From: Fibrobacter sp. UBA4223
GTDB lineage: Bacteria > Fibrobacterota > Fibrobacteria > Fibrobacterales > Fibrobacteraceae
NCBI GenBank assembly: GCA_002382975.1
Contig: DFTB01000001.1
Coordinates: forward strand, 1 to 42,264
Direction of reading: 5' to 3'
DNA: 42,264 bases
Shown here: in pieces, positions 13,934-23,592 of the stretch
Layout: each line of letters begins with the position of its first letter
Numbering within the stretch: position 1 is the stretch's first letter
The notes under the pieces: model-generated
The model's input: only the letters and a program-made list of their open reading frames with translations
Database searches by the model: none
What the model was told of the DNA's origin: nothing
Made by a program: the position numbers and the translations under genes

Positions 13934-14809
13934 TTACAGCAACTTTTCTACTTCGGCGATAATCCGGTCACGCTCGCCGCACCAGTTGGGGGCGATGAGC
14001 ATTTCGCTGGGGCTTTCGCCGCTGAACCGCTCGATGGCGGTATCCTTCCCGATAATCTTGATCATCTCGGCCACGGCGTAGCAGTATTCCTCGAATTCCA
14101 GCAGCTTAAACTGCCCTGCGATGTAGTCCTGGGCCATGACTGTACCGGTCACGATATGCAGCGGGTGGATTTTTACGGCGGCAAGCTTCATGTCGCGAAT
14201 CACTTCGGCGGTGTGCTTGAAATCTATGAGGGTCTCGCCTGGAAGCCCAACGATTACGTGGGTGGTCACGGTAAGTTCCGCCTTTTGGCAACGCTTGACG
14301 GCATCGGTCCATTCGGCCAGGGTGTGCCTCCGGTTGATGGCGGCAAGGGTCAGGTCGTTGGCCGTCTGTAGCCCGATTTCCACGATGATGGGCTTCTTGC
14401 GGTTCAGTTCCGCGAGGTAGGCAATCTTTTCGTCTTCCAGGCAGTCCGGCCGGGTGCCTATAGCAAGCCCCGCGATTTCCTTGTGCTTGATGATCGGGTC
14501 GATAATTCCCTGCAGTTTTTCCAGAGGTGCGTGGGTGTTGGTGTAGGGCTGCAGATAGGCGAGGATTCCCGCGTTGGGGTACTTTTCCCGGAGCTTTGGC
14601 ACGAACTTGTCCAGCTGCTCCTGGATGGCGACCTGCGCCTGGTCAAAGACAGGGCTGAAACTGCGGTTGTTGCAGTAAGAGCAGCCCGCAAAACCTTTGG
14701 TGCCGTCCAGGTTCGGGCAGCTCATACCCCCGTTCAGGGGGAGCTTCCGCACCTTCAGGTAGTTGGGGAAAAGTTTCAGCAGTAAATCGCGGTAAGGGGT
14801 GTAGTGCAT
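13934..14809 (-). CDS. TIGR01212-type radical SAM protein (YhcC/YtqA-like)
   Basis: A 291-residue radical SAM protein. The cluster ligands are C31, C43 and C46 in GGMSCPNLDGTKGFAGCSYC, the spacing of this subfamily. Typical features follow: QPYTNTHAPLEKL, GLAIGTRPDCL, VEIGLQTAND and THVIVGLPGET. Its reaction is uncertain; a tRNA-modification role has been suggested for relatives. ATG 14809 is chosen over upstream codons, which would cross the GS terminator. It is downstream of GSIII but separated by a strong terminator. Confidence 0.9.
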   Translation of the reverse strand: MHYTPYRDLLLKLFPNYLKVRKLPLNGGMSCPNLDGTKGFAGCSYCNNRSFSPVFDQAQVAIQEQLDKFVPKLREKYPNAGILAYLQPYTNTHAPLEKLQGIIDPIIKHKEIAGLAIGTRPDCLEDEKIAYLAELNRKKPIIVEIGLQTANDLTLAAINRRHTLAEWTDAVKRCQKAELTVTTHVIVGLPGETLIDFKHTAEVIRDMKLAAVKIHPLHIVTGTVMAQDYIAGQFKLLEFEEYCYAVAEMIKIIGKDTAIERFSGESPSEMLIAPNWCGERDRIIAEVEKLL

Positions 14810-14842
14810 GCCAAAAAGATAACATATTGTCAGGCAGGGTAG

Positions 14843-14873
14843 AAAAAAACGCCATCGGATTTCTCCGATGGCG
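14843..14873 (-). terminator. Rho-independent terminator of the GSIII gene
   Basis: A 10-bp perfect stem (CGCCATCGGA/TCCGATGGCG) is followed on the minus strand by TTTTTTT. It lies between glnN and the radical SAM gene. Confidence 0.9.
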
Positions 14874-14925
14874 CTTTGTGTGTCTATTGAGCAATAAGGA
14901 GGGATTAATAGATGAAATGGCATTG

Positions 14926-14950
14926 GGCCTCCCACCTTCGACGGGAGGCC
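14926..14950 (-). other. Hairpin just after the GSIII stop
   Basis: GGCCTCCC pairs with GGGAGGCC around a 9-nt loop, 12 bp beyond the stop. There is no T-run, so it may stabilise the mRNA end. Confidence 0.5.
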
Positions 14951-14961
14951 GATGTTGCTTA

Positions 14962-17082
14962 TTAGTAAATAAACAACATCTCTCTGTACTTCGGCAGCGG
15001 CCACTTCTCGTCGGGGATAACCTTTTCGAGCTTGTCCACCTGCACGCGGAGATCCGCCATCGCTTCGAGAATGTTCTCGTGCTTTTCACCCAGGGCCTTT
15101 TCCATGCGCTCGATTGCAGAGGCGAGAGCCTTGTAGCCTTCTCCCAGTTCCTGAGCGTAGGAATCCACCGCGGCAAAGCCCTGTTCCTTGGCCATGGCGT
15201 TGGTCTTGAGGGCCGCACTGTAGGCGCAAAGCACCTGCGGCAAGATGACGTTCTTAGCGATGTCATCGGAAATCTTGCCTTCGATGTGAATCTTCTTGTG
15301 GTATTCTTCCAGGTTCACTTCGTAGCGCGATTCCAGTTCGCGCTTGTTGAACACGCCGTACTTTTCGAAGAGGGCGACGTTTTCCGCCTTGTTGAGGGCC
15401 TGGAGCGCTTCCATGGTGGTGCGGGTGTTGGGGAGGCCGCGCTTGGCTGCTTCTTCCACCCATTCGTCGGTGTAGCCGTTGCCGTTGAAGATAACCTTCT
15501 TGTGTTCCTTCACGATCTTCTGCAGCAAGGACTGCAGTTCTTCGTGGAACTTGTCGGCCGGAACCTTTTCGAGCTTGTCGGCGATGATGTCGAATGCTTC
15601 GGCAACAATCGTGTTCAAGATGACGTTCGGTTCGGAGCAGCTCTGGCTAGAACCCGGAGCGCGGAATTCGAACTTGTTGCCGGTGAAGGCGAACGGAGAA
15701 GTACGGTTACGATCGGTCGCGTCGCGCGGGAGAGGCGGCAGCGTGTCGGAACCGAGCTTCATGACGCCAGCCTGCTTGCTGGACTTCGGGTCGCCCTTTT
15801 CGAGCTGGTCGATGACGTCGGCAAGCTGGTCGCCGAGGTACATGGAGATGATTGCCGGAGGCGCTTCGTTGGCACCGAGACGGTGGTCGTTGCCCGCGCC
15901 CGAAACAGCCATGCGGAGCAGGTCGGCGTGAGTATCGACGGCGTAAATCACCGCGCAGAGCGTAGTGAGGAAGATGGCGTTCTGGTGCGGGTCCTTGCCC
16001 GGGTTCAACAGGTTCGTCTTGCCGTAGTTCACGGACCAGTTGTTGTGCTTGCCGGAACCGTTGATGCCAGCAAACGGCTTTTCGTGCAGCAGGCACACGA
16101 GGCCGTGGCGGTCGGCGACCTGGCGGAGCACTTCCATAATCTGCATGTTGTGGTCGCAGGCGAGGTTCACTTCCTCGAACATCGGGGCAAGTTCGAACTG
16201 TGCCGGAGCGACTTCGTTGTGGCGGGTCTTGGCCGGAATGCCGAGCTTCCAGAGTTCCTTTTCCACGTCGTTCATGAAGTTCAAGATGCGGGCAGGAATG
16301 CTACCAAAGTAATGGTCTTCCATCTGCTGGTGCTTTGCAGGGGCTGCGCCGAACAGCGTGCGGCCGGCCTGGTACAGGTCCGGGCGCTGCAGGTAGAAAC
16401 GCTTGTCAATGAGGAAGTATTCCTGTTCGGCACCGAGCGTGACGGTGACCTTCTGCTGGGCCACGCCGAACATACTCATGAGGCGGTCGGCGGACTTCTG
16501 CAGGGCCTGAATGGAGCGGAGCAGCGGAGTCTTCTTGTCTAGCGCCTCGCCGGTGTAGCTGCAAAACGCGGTGGGGATGCAGAGCGTTGCACCGTTACCG
16601 TGACGCTTGATGAATGCGGGGCTGGTCGGGTCCCAGGCAGTGTAGCCGCGGGCTTCGAATGTGGAACGCAGGCCGCCGCTCGGGAAACTGGACGCGTCCG
16701 GTTCGCCGACGATCAGGTTCTTGCCGCTGAAGGCCATGATGGCCTTGCCTTTTTCGGGTTCCAGGAAGGAGTCGTGCTTTTCGGCGGTAGAACCGGTGAG
16801 CGGCTGGAACCAGTGCGTGAAGTGGGTGGCACCCCGGTCGATTGCCCACTTCTTCATGGCATGTGCGACTTCGTTCGCGATGCTGGAATCCAGCGGGGCG
16901 CCTTCCTCGATGGTGGCGAAGAGCTTCTTGCAGATATCCTTGGGCAGATAGGCGCGCATGGCCTCCGCGTTAAAGACGTCCTCGCCGTAAAAGTCGAGAC
17001 TTGCGGGTGCTGCGGGCATGTTTGCGCCCGCGGCTTCGCTCGCGATTTCCTTGATGGCCTTCAGCCTGTATTCGTTGCTCAT
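14962..17082 (-). CDS. glnN: Glutamine synthetase type III
   Basis: A 706-residue GSIII, the long glutamine synthetase found in Bacteroidetes, cyanobacteria and Fibrobacter; it makes glutamine from glutamate, ammonium and ATP. Recognisable segments are [73 protein letters not shown] and [19 protein letters not shown]. The chosen start ([10 protein letters not shown]) has AGGAG about 7 nt upstream and lies about 40 bp from a sigma-54 promoter. The divergent gltB and nearby amt/glnK make this a nitrogen-assimilation locus. Confidence 0.95.
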   Translation of the reverse strand: MSNEYRLKAIKEIASEAAGANMPAAPASLDFYGEDVFNAEAMRAYLPKDICKKLFATIEEGAPLDSSIANEVAHAMKKWAIDRGATHFTHWFQPLTGSTAEKHDSFLEPEKGKAIMAFSGKNLIVGEPDASSFPSGGLRSTFEARGYTAWDPTSPAFIKRHGNGATLCIPTAFCSYTGEALDKKTPLLRSIQALQKSADRLMSMFGVAQQKVTVTLGAEQEYFLIDKRFYLQRPDLYQAGRTLFGAAPAKHQQMEDHYFGSIPARILNFMNDVEKELWKLGIPAKTRHNEVAPAQFELAPMFEEVNLACDHNMQIMEVLRQVADRHGLVCLLHEKPFAGINGSGKHNNWSVNYGKTNLLNPGKDPHQNAIFLTTLCAVIYAVDTHADLLRMAVSGAGNDHRLGANEAPPAIISMYLGDQLADVIDQLEKGDPKSSKQAGVMKLGSDTLPPLPRDATDRNRTSPFAFTGNKFEFRAPGSSQSCSEPNVILNTIVAEAFDIIADKLEKVPADKFHEELQSLLQKIVKEHKKVIFNGNGYTDEWVEEAAKRGLPNTRTTMEALQALNKAENVALFEKYGVFNKRELESRYEVNLEEYHKKIHIEGKISDDIAKNVILPQVLCAYSAALKTNAMAKEQGFAAVDSYAQELGEGYKALASAIERMEKALGEKHENILEAMADLRVQVDKLEKVIPDEKWPLPKYREMLFIY

Positions 17083-17121
17083 TGTGAGTCTCCTAGTTTG
17101 AATTTTTTTCGGAGACCCTAT

Positions 17122-17137
17122 TGCAAAATGCGTGCCA
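17122..17137 (-). promoter_or_regulatory. Sigma-54 promoter of glnN
   Basis: Minus-strand TGGCACGCATTTTGCA matches the -24/-12 consensus, with GG and GC 10 bp apart. It lies 40 bp before the GSIII start. Confidence 0.9.
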
Positions 17138-17228
17138 AAAGCGAAAATGGCGAAATTCTGCAAAAATCCAAAAGCAGGCCGGTTACAGAAATTGATGACT
17201 TTCCAAAATTTGAAAATTCGTCTCTACT

Positions 17229-17246
17229 ATTACGGAAAACGTAAAT
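17229..17246. promoter_or_regulatory. Candidate enhancer dyad between glnN and gltB
   Basis: ATTACGGAAAACGTAAAT is an inverted TTTACG pair about 100 bp upstream of the glnN sigma-54 promoter. This is a normal distance for an NtrC-type activator site. The same half-site recurs near the gltB and glnK promoters. Confidence 0.5.
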
Positions 17247-17316
17247 CAACTCTCACCGAAAAAGAAGCTTGTCAGTATATCAACTATTTTCAAAAATTGT
17301 AATCGTTGAGTTTCTC

Positions 17317-17340
17317 TTTACGAAAAATGAAAATATGTAA
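17317..17340 (+). promoter_or_regulatory. Candidate enhancer site of gltB
   Basis: TTTACGAAAAATG followed by ATATGTAA lies about 85-105 bp upstream of the gltB -24 element and resembles the glnK-side site (TTTACGGATAATG). Confidence 0.45.
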
Positions 17341-17420
17341 GCGCCGTATTTAGACTACGCTATCCCACTCTTTACATTTTATTTCCGCTTTTTCAATAAT
17401 TGGCGGGTTGTGCCGCAATT

Positions 17421-17436
17421 TGGCACGGTTTTTGCA
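17421..17436 (+). promoter_or_regulatory. Sigma-54 promoter of gltB
   Basis: TGGCACGGTTTTTGCA has GG at 17422-17423 and GC at 17434-17435, exactly 10 bp apart. It lies 70 bp before the gltB ATG. Confidence 0.9.
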
Positions 17437-17506
17437 AAGTCCTTTCGCAAAAAAAGGAATAATGCGCGAATTTGAGAATGATTCGCAAAATTAGGAAAGG
17501 ACGAGT

Positions 17507-20500
17507 ATGAACGCTCAAGCTCTTTACGACCCGATGAACGAACACGACGCCTGCGGTGTCGGCCTGGTCGCCAATATTAATAATGTAGCCTCGCACCAGA
17601 TTGTGCTGCAGGGCATTACTGTTTTGAAGAGGCTCATGCACCGCGGTGCAGCAAGTGGAGACCCGGAAACCGGCGACGGTGCGGGTCTCTTGCTTTCGAT
17701 GCCCCACAAGTTTTTCCGTAAGCTGTACCCGACGCTCCCTGAACGTTACGGTGTGGCGATGTACTTTGTGGACAATACGCTGGATGCCGATGCTTTTGAC
17801 GTGAAGATCAAGGAGATTGCCGCTGCCGAGAGCATGCCGGTGCTGAACTTCCGCGAGGTGCCGGTGAATCCCGAAAAGATTGGCCGTACGGCCCGCGAGA
17901 CTTTGCCCCATATCCGTCAGGTGTTCTTCGACGGTTCCGCTTTCGAATCCGACAGCGCGTTCGATATTAAGTTGTATGTTGCCCGCCGCCTGATGGAAAA
18001 GGCCTGCAGGGGCTTGTACGTTTGCAGCTGCAGCCGTCGTAGCATCGTCTATAAGGGCCTGCTTCTGGCCAGCCAGATTGAGGGTTTCTACAAGGATTTG
18101 AACGATCTCGATTTCGAAAGCCCGATTGCCCTTGTTCACCAGCGCTACTCTACGAACACTTTCCCGACCTGGCCGCTCGCGCACCCGTTCCGCTACCTCG
18201 CTCATAACGGCGAAATCAACACCCTGCGCGGTAACCTCAACAGCCTGCGTGCCCGCGAGCCGCACCTGAAGAGCGAGATTATCGGCGACGATTTGCAGAA
18301 GCTTTTGCCGCTCGTTCCGGCGGGGCAGAGCGACTCGGCCAGCCTTGACAACATGTTTGAGCTCCTCGTCGCTGCGGGACGTAGCCTACCGCACGCGATG
18401 ATGATGCTCATGCCGCAGGCCTGGGGCAAAAAGCATTACCTCGGCCGCGACGTGCGTGGCTTCTTCGAATACGAATCTATGCTTATGGAACCGTGGGATG
18501 GCCCGGCTGCCGTGGCGTTCAGCGATGGCGTGAATGCGGGTGCGATTCTCGACCGCAACGGTCTTCGTCCGGCACGTTACACTTTGTGTAAAGACGGTCT
18601 TTTCGTGATGGCCTCCGAGACGGGCGTGCTTGATTTGCGCAACGATGAGGTGGAAGAAAAGGGCCGCCTCAAGCCCGGCGAGATTATCTACCTCGACCTC
18701 GAAAACCACCGCATCTTGAAGAATGCGGAAATGAAGGCGCAAGTAGCCCGCGCCAAGCCTTACCGCCGTTGGGTTGCCGAGAACAAGATGAGCGTTCGCG
18801 GGCTCTTCAGCGAAATCAATCCGTCCGACGTTCCCGATGACATTCTGGTGCAGCAGAAGCGCTTCGGTTATTCTGCCGAAGATCTCTCCATCATTTTGCA
18901 GCCGATGGCGAAGAACGGTGCTGAGCCGATTGGATCCATGGGTAACGATGCCGCGCTGGCCGTACTTTCGGACAAGCCGCAACCGCTGTTCAACTACTTC
19001 AAGCAACTGTTCGCTCAGGTGACTAACCCGCCGATTGACCCGATTCGCGAAGAGCTGGTGATGAGCCTTACGACATACATCGGGAACCACGGCAACATTC
19101 TGGAAGAAACTCCGGAACAGGCTCATCTGATTAAGATTCCGCGCCCGATTGTGACGGAAGATGAAATCCGCCGCTTTGAAAATATCGGTGACAAGGCTTT
19201 CAAGGCGAAGGTGCTCAAGATGCAGTTCCCGCTGGGCGGTGACGGTTCCGTGCTGGAAGCGGCTTTGCAGAACCTCGCCGGCGATGCCGTTCGCGCGGTG
19301 AACGATGGTTTCGACATCATCGTGCTTTCGGACAAGAATATTGACTGGGGCTACGTGCCTATGCCTTCGCTCCTGGCGACGGCTTGCGTGAACCGCGCCT
19401 TGGTGGAAGCGGGCGTGCGCCCCGAAATCGGCTTGATCGTGCAGAGCGGTGAAGTGCGCGAAGTGATGCATTTTGCGTTGCTGCTCGGTTATGGTGCGAC
19501 GGTCATCAACCCGTATCTCGCATTCGAGAGCATCACCAACATGTGCCACAACGGCGACCTGGATGTGGATCCGGTGACGGCTGCTGCAAATTATGTAAAG
19601 GCTGTCGATAAGGGCCTGCTCAAGATTATGTCGAAGATGGGTATCTCCACGCTCCGCAGCTATCGCAGTGCACAGATTTTCGAAGCCGTGGGCCTGAATC
19701 ACGAACTCATCGAGAAGTTCCTGCCGGGTACCGCAAGCCGTATCGAAGGTATCGGCCTCGAAGAAATTGCCCGCGAAGTGGGCGAGCGTCAGAAGATTGC
19801 TTTTGCCGATGCAAGTAAGGTTTTGCAGTCTGGCGGCCAGTATGCGTTCCGCAAGGAAGGCGAGAAGCACCTGTGGACTCCGCAGTCGCTTGCCGCATTC
19901 CGCCAGGCGGTGCAGGGTGGCGACTACGAGAAGTTCAAGGTCTATAGCAAGCTGATTAACGACCAGTCTGAACGTCAGGCGACTTTGCGCGGTCTCTTCA
20001 AGTTCAAGAAGGCGACCCCGATTGATATTAGCGAAGTTGAATCTCGCGAATCTATTATCCACCACTTTGTGGCGGGCGCCATGAGCCTTGGCTCCTTGAG
20101 CCCCGAAGCCCACGAGACTATTGCCATTGCCATGAACCGCATCGGTGCCATGAGCAACTGCGGTGAAGGTGGCGAGGACCCTGACCGCGATACTCCGGCC
20201 GCTAACGGCGATATCCGCAGTTCTGCCATTCGCCAGGTTGCTTCGGGCCGCTTTGGCGTGACCATCGACTACCTGCGTCATGCGAAGGATTTGCAAATCA
20301 AGATGGCCCAGGGCGCAAAGCCCGGCGAAGGTGGCCAGCTGCCAGCCCATAAAGTGAACGAATTCGTGGCTCGCATTCGCCACTCCATTCCGAATGTGTC
20401 GCTGATTTCTCCGCCGCCGCACCATGATATTTACTCCATCGAAGACCTGGCGCAGTTGATTTACGACCTGCGCAACGCCAACCCGAAGGCCCGCGTTTCC

Positions 20501-21949
20501 GTGAAGCTCGTATCCGAAGTAGGTGTGGGCACGATTGCCGCGGGTGTCGCCAAAGCTCATGCCGACGTGGTGCTGATTTCCGGTCACGATGGCGGTACGG
20601 GCGCATCTCCTCTGACTTCCATCAAGCATGCAGGCCTCCCGTGGGAACTCGGTATTGCCGAAGCGGAACAGACGCTGGTGCTGAACGATTTGCGCGGACG
20701 CATCAAGCTCCAGGTGGATGGCCAGCTCAAGACGGGTCGTGACGTGGTGGTGGCCGCCCTCCTCGGTGCCGAAGAATTCGGCTTTGCCACGAACCTTCTG
20801 GTAAGTCTCGGTTGCGTGATGGACCGCAAGTGCCATACGAACCAGTGCCCGATGGGTATCGCTACGCAGGATCCTGAATACCGCATGCGTTTTGCGGGCA
20901 AGCCCGAATACGTGGAAAACTTCCTCTACTTCATTGCCGACGAAGTCCGCGAGATTCTTGCAAGCCTCGGCCTGCGTTCGCTGGCAGAAGCCTGCGGTCG
21001 TAGCGACTTGTTGGAGCGCGACGAGGCGATTACCTTCTACAAGGCGCACAACCTGGACTTCTCCAAGATTTTCGAGACCGTGGGTGGCGGCATCAAGTCC
21101 TTCGATAAGAACTTTGTGAAAGAAGAACTGGTGAACTTCGACCGTCGCGAACTGTTGCCTTTTGTGTTCAATACCCTCAAGACCGGTGAGTCCGTAGAAC
21201 TTTGCACCATTGTGCACAACATCGACCGCACCGTGGGTACGGAACTTTCCGGCGAGGTGGATGAACACTTCGGTGTGAAGGGCCTCCCCGAAGATACCAT
21301 CAAGATTCACCTGCAGGGTGTCGCGGGCCAGAGCTTCGGTGCATTCCTCGCTCCGGGTATCACTCTCGATTTGCAGGGCGAAGCGAACGACTTTATGGGC
21401 AAGGGTCTTTCGGGCGGTAAGATTATCGTGCGCCCGCCCAGCAATGCAAGCTTCAAGGCCGAAGACAACGTGATTGCGGGTAACGTCATCGGTTACGGCG
21501 GAACCTCGGGCAAGATTTTCATCAACGGCCTCGCGGGCGAACGCTTCGGCATCCGCAACTCGGGCATGCTTCTGGTCAGCGAAGGCGTGGGTGACCACGG
21601 CTGCGAATACATGACTGGCGGTCGCGTTGTGGTGCTTGGCCGCGTGGGCGTGAACTTCGCCGCGGGTATGACGGGTGGCTTTGCATATGTCTACGATGAG
21701 ACGGGCCACTTCGACCTGAGCTGCAACGTGGATTCCGCCGACCTGGAAAGCGTACTTCCGGGCACCGAGAGCGAAAGCGAACTGCTCGACATCATCAAGC
21801 AGCACGTTGAGGCGACGGGCAGCGAGAAGGGCAAGCGCATTCTCGAGAACTGGAACAGCGAACGCCCGAAGTTCGTGAAGATATTCCCGGTGGATTACAG
21901 GAACGCACTTTTGAAAGGAGGTGAGCGCGCCTTGCAAGCAAGGCTTTGA
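17507..21949 (+). CDS. gltB: Glutamate synthase, large subunit
   Basis: A 1480-residue NADPH-type GOGAT large subunit that transfers glutamine amide nitrogen to 2-oxoglutarate. The N-terminal Ntn-type glutaminase starts with NEHDACGVGLV, so Cys16 becomes residue 1 after removal of a 15-residue propeptide. The central and FMN-binding regions include GAMSLGSLSPEAHE, GEGGEDPDRD and ISGHDGGTGASPLTSIKHAG. The 3Fe-4S ligands are C1103, C1109 and C1114 (CVMDRKCHTNQCPMG). The C-terminal GxxGxG beta-helix follows. AGGAAAGGA precedes the ATG. Expression should follow the sigma-54 promoter at 17421. Confidence 0.97.
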   Translation: MNAQALYDPMNEHDACGVGLVANINNVASHQIVLQGITVLKRLMHRGAASGDPETGDGAGLLLSMPHKFFRKLYPTLPERYGVAMYFVDNTLDADAFDVKIKEIAAAESMPVLNFREVPVNPEKIGRTARETLPHIRQVFFDGSAFESDSAFDIKLYVARRLMEKACRGLYVCSCSRRSIVYKGLLLASQIEGFYKDLNDLDFESPIALVHQRYSTNTFPTWPLAHPFRYLAHNGEINTLRGNLNSLRAREPHLKSEIIGDDLQKLLPLVPAGQSDSASLDNMFELLVAAGRSLPHAMMMLMPQAWGKKHYLGRDVRGFFEYESMLMEPWDGPAAVAFSDGVNAGAILDRNGLRPARYTLCKDGLFVMASETGVLDLRNDEVEEKGRLKPGEIIYLDLENHRILKNAEMKAQVARAKPYRRWVAENKMSVRGLFSEINPSDVPDDILVQQKRFGYSAEDLSIILQPMAKNGAEPIGSMGNDAALAVLSDKPQPLFNYFKQLFAQVTNPPIDPIREELVMSLTTYIGNHGNILEETPEQAHLIKIPRPIVTEDEIRRFENIGDKAFKAKVLKMQFPLGGDGSVLEAALQNLAGDAVRAVNDGFDIIVLSDKNIDWGYVPMPSLLATACVNRALVEAGVRPEIGLIVQSGEVREVMHFALLLGYGATVINPYLAFESITNMCHNGDLDVDPVTAAANYVKAVDKGLLKIMSKMGISTLRSYRSAQIFEAVGLNHELIEKFLPGTASRIEGIGLEEIAREVGERQKIAFADASKVLQSGGQYAFRKEGEKHLWTPQSLAAFRQAVQGGDYEKFKVYSKLINDQSERQATLRGLFKFKKATPIDISEVESRESIIHHFVAGAMSLGSLSPEAHETIAIAMNRIGAMSNCGEGGEDPDRDTPAANGDIRSSAIRQVASGRFGVTIDYLRHAKDLQIKMAQGAKPGEGGQLPAHKVNEFVARIRHSIPNVSLISPPPHHDIYSIEDLAQLIYDLRNANPKARVSVKLVSEVGVGTIAAGVAKAHADVVLISGHDGGTGASPLTSIKHAGLPWELGIAEAEQTLVLNDLRGRIKLQVDGQLKTGRDVVVAALLGAEEFGFATNLLVSLGCVMDRKCHTNQCPMGIATQDPEYRMRFAGKPEYVENFLYFIADEVREILASLGLRSLAEACGRSDLLERDEAITFYKAHNLDFSKIFETVGGGIKSFDKNFVKEELVNFDRRELLPFVFNTLKTGESVELCTIVHNIDRTVGTELSGEVDEHFGVKGLPEDTIKIHLQGVAGQSFGAFLAPGITLDLQGEANDFMGKGLSGGKIIVRPPSNASFKAEDNVIAGNVIGYGGTSGKIFINGLAGERFGIRNSGMLLVSEGVGDHGCEYMTGGRVVVLGRVGVNFAAGMTGGFAYVYDETGHFDLSCNVDSADLESVLPGTESESELLDIIKQHVEATGSEKGKRILENWNSERPKFVKIFPVDYRNALLKGGERALQARL

Positions 21950-21960
21950 GGACTGAGCTC

Positions 21961-22078
21961 GCTCCCTTCGGTCGCTTTGAGTAATAGTTTGGCGCCATTG
22001 GCGCGATTATAAAGCTCAAAGTGCCCCTGTGGGGCACGACCTCATACCTCAAAGGCGTACAACGCCGACCTCATAGCT
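21961..22078 (+). repeat. Paired hairpin repeats between gltB and gltD
   Basis: Two consecutive units read CTCAAAG, a small hairpin (GTGCCCC/GGGGCAC in the first, GGCGT/ACGCC in the second), then CGACCTCATA. A related hairpin (TGGCGCCATTGGCGC) lies just before them. The gap of 143 bp separates subunits expected in one transcript. Confidence 0.75.
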
Positions 22079-22092
22079 TTTACGGAGTTATT

Positions 22093-23454
22093 ATGCAGCA
22101 AACTAACCGAATCGCAGATATTTACCGCCCTGTCGAAGAGCGTGTCAAGGACAACAACGAAGTCGAGCGCAAGCTCACTTCGATAGAAATCATCGGCCAG
22201 GCGGAACGCTGCCACACCTGTGGAATCCCGTTCTGCCATGGTGCGGGTTGCCCGCTCGGTAACCTCGTCCCCGAATTCAATGCGGCCATTGCTGCCGGGA
22301 ATGCGGAACGGGCCTACGATATCATTAGCAAGACTGCGTTCTTCCCGGAGTTCACTGGCCGCGTTTGCCCAGCGCTTTGCGAGTCCGCCTGTACCGGCAA
22401 CGTGCATAACGACCCGGTGATGGTGCGCCAGATTGAGAAGTTCATCATCGAGACTGCCTTTGAGGAAGGTCGCGTGGTGTTGCCGACGGCTGAGCCCAAC
22501 GGAAAGTCTGCCGCCGTCATCGGCTCCGGTCCTTCGGGCCTGTTTGCTGCCGAGGCATTGCGCCGCAAGGGCTATGCTGTCACTGTTTTCGAGAAGCAAG
22601 CGAAGGCGGGTGGCCTTCTGCGCTACGGTATCCCGAACTGGAAACTGGACAAGTCCATTATTGACCGCCGCATCGCCTTGCTCGAAGCCGCTGGAATCAA
22701 GTTTGTCTACAATACCGAAATAGGGAAGGACATTGCCGCAGAATACATCCACAAGAATTTTGACGAGGTATTCCTCGCCATCGGTACACCGAACGCCCGC
22801 GACTTGAAAATCCCGGGCCGCGAAGCCGAAGGAATTTTCCTTGCCCTTGATTTTCTGCACGGTGCCGAAATGCCGGGTGAAAGCAATCCCGAAAAGTTCA
22901 GCGCGAAGGGCCGCAAGGTGTTGGTGATTGGCGGTGGCGATACGGGTAACGACTGCGTAGGCAAGGCCATCCGTGAAGGCTGCGAAAGCGTGCTCCAGGT
23001 GGAATTCATGCCCAAGCCGCCCGAGGAGCGCTCTCCGTCCACTCCGTGGCCCGACTGGCCGTACATGCTGCGCACCAGCTACGCCCAGCACGAAGGCGGT
23101 GAGCGTCGCTGGAATGTTTCTTCCAAACAATTCATTGTGAAGGACGGTCGCGTGGCAGGCGTAGAAGCGGTTCGCGTAGAATGGGAAATGTCCCCGCAGG
23201 GTCGCCCCCTCAAGCCTGCTGAAGTCCCGAATTCTACCGAGGTCATCGATACCGACCTGGTGGTGCTTGCCATGGGATTCACCGGCGTGCCTGCCGAGGG
23301 AATCGTGAACGACTTGGGACTGCAACTCACCCCGCGTACGGCGATTATCGCAGATCCTGCCCGACATATTTATGCGGTGGGCGACTGCGCGAACGGCGCC
23401 TCCCTCGTGGTACGCGCCATGGCTGACGCGAAGGCGAAAGTCGCAAAACTTTAG
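22093..23454 (+). CDS. gltD: Glutamate synthase, small subunit
   Basis: A 453-residue flavoprotein that passes electrons from NADPH to GltB. N-terminal cysteines C40, C43, C48 and C53 (AERCHTCGIPFCHGAGCPLG) bind iron-sulfur clusters. The FAD site is VIGSGPSGLFAAEALRRKG and the NADPH site is VIGGGDTGNDCVGKAIREG. The C-terminal IYAVGDCANGASLVVRA is typical. The start MQQTNRIADIYRPVEERV is chosen because upstream codons run into the repeat region. Confidence 0.95.
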   Translation: MQQTNRIADIYRPVEERVKDNNEVERKLTSIEIIGQAERCHTCGIPFCHGAGCPLGNLVPEFNAAIAAGNAERAYDIISKTAFFPEFTGRVCPALCESACTGNVHNDPVMVRQIEKFIIETAFEEGRVVLPTAEPNGKSAAVIGSGPSGLFAAEALRRKGYAVTVFEKQAKAGGLLRYGIPNWKLDKSIIDRRIALLEAAGIKFVYNTEIGKDIAAEYIHKNFDEVFLAIGTPNARDLKIPGREAEGIFLALDFLHGAEMPGESNPEKFSAKGRKVLVIGGGDTGNDCVGKAIREGCESVLQVEFMPKPPEERSPSTPWPDWPYMLRTSYAQHEGGERRWNVSSKQFIVKDGRVAGVEAVRVEWEMSPQGRPLKPAEVPNSTEVIDTDLVVLAMGFTGVPAEGIVNDLGLQLTPRTAIIADPARHIYAVGDCANGASLVVRAMADAKAKVAKL

Positions 23455-23478
23455 TTTAATTCTACATCTCCGAGTTGA

Positions 23479-23518
23479 AAAAATCGTAAAATTTCATGTG
23501 GGTTTACGATTTTTTTTG
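23479..23518 (+). terminator. Terminator of gltBD
   Basis: Stem AAAAATCGTAAA/TTTACGATTTTT with a continuing T-run, 25 bp after the gltD stop. The A-rich 5' side could also work in the reverse direction. Confidence 0.85.
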
Positions 23519-23538
23519 CAATTCCTTTAACACGAAAA

Positions 23539-23560
23539 CCCCGAGACCTTTGTCCCGGGG
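23539..23560 (-). terminator. Terminator of glnK-amt
   Basis: CCCCGAGAC/GTCCCGGGG stem with one mismatch and a short TTTT on the minus strand, 33 bp beyond the amt stop. Confidence 0.65.
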
Positions 23561-23592
23561 CATTTTAGTCAACAGAGTTTTTTTTGTCCAAA

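Noticed and set aside
14827..16542. 571-codon plus-strand open frame opposite GSIII
   Set aside because: Antisense shadow of glnN; composition (FFE/LV-rich) matches no family.
18386..21937. 1183-codon minus-strand open frame opposite gltB
   Set aside because: Produced by high-GC codon bias of gltB; the amino-acid string has no domain, and the plus strand encodes an unmistakable GltB.
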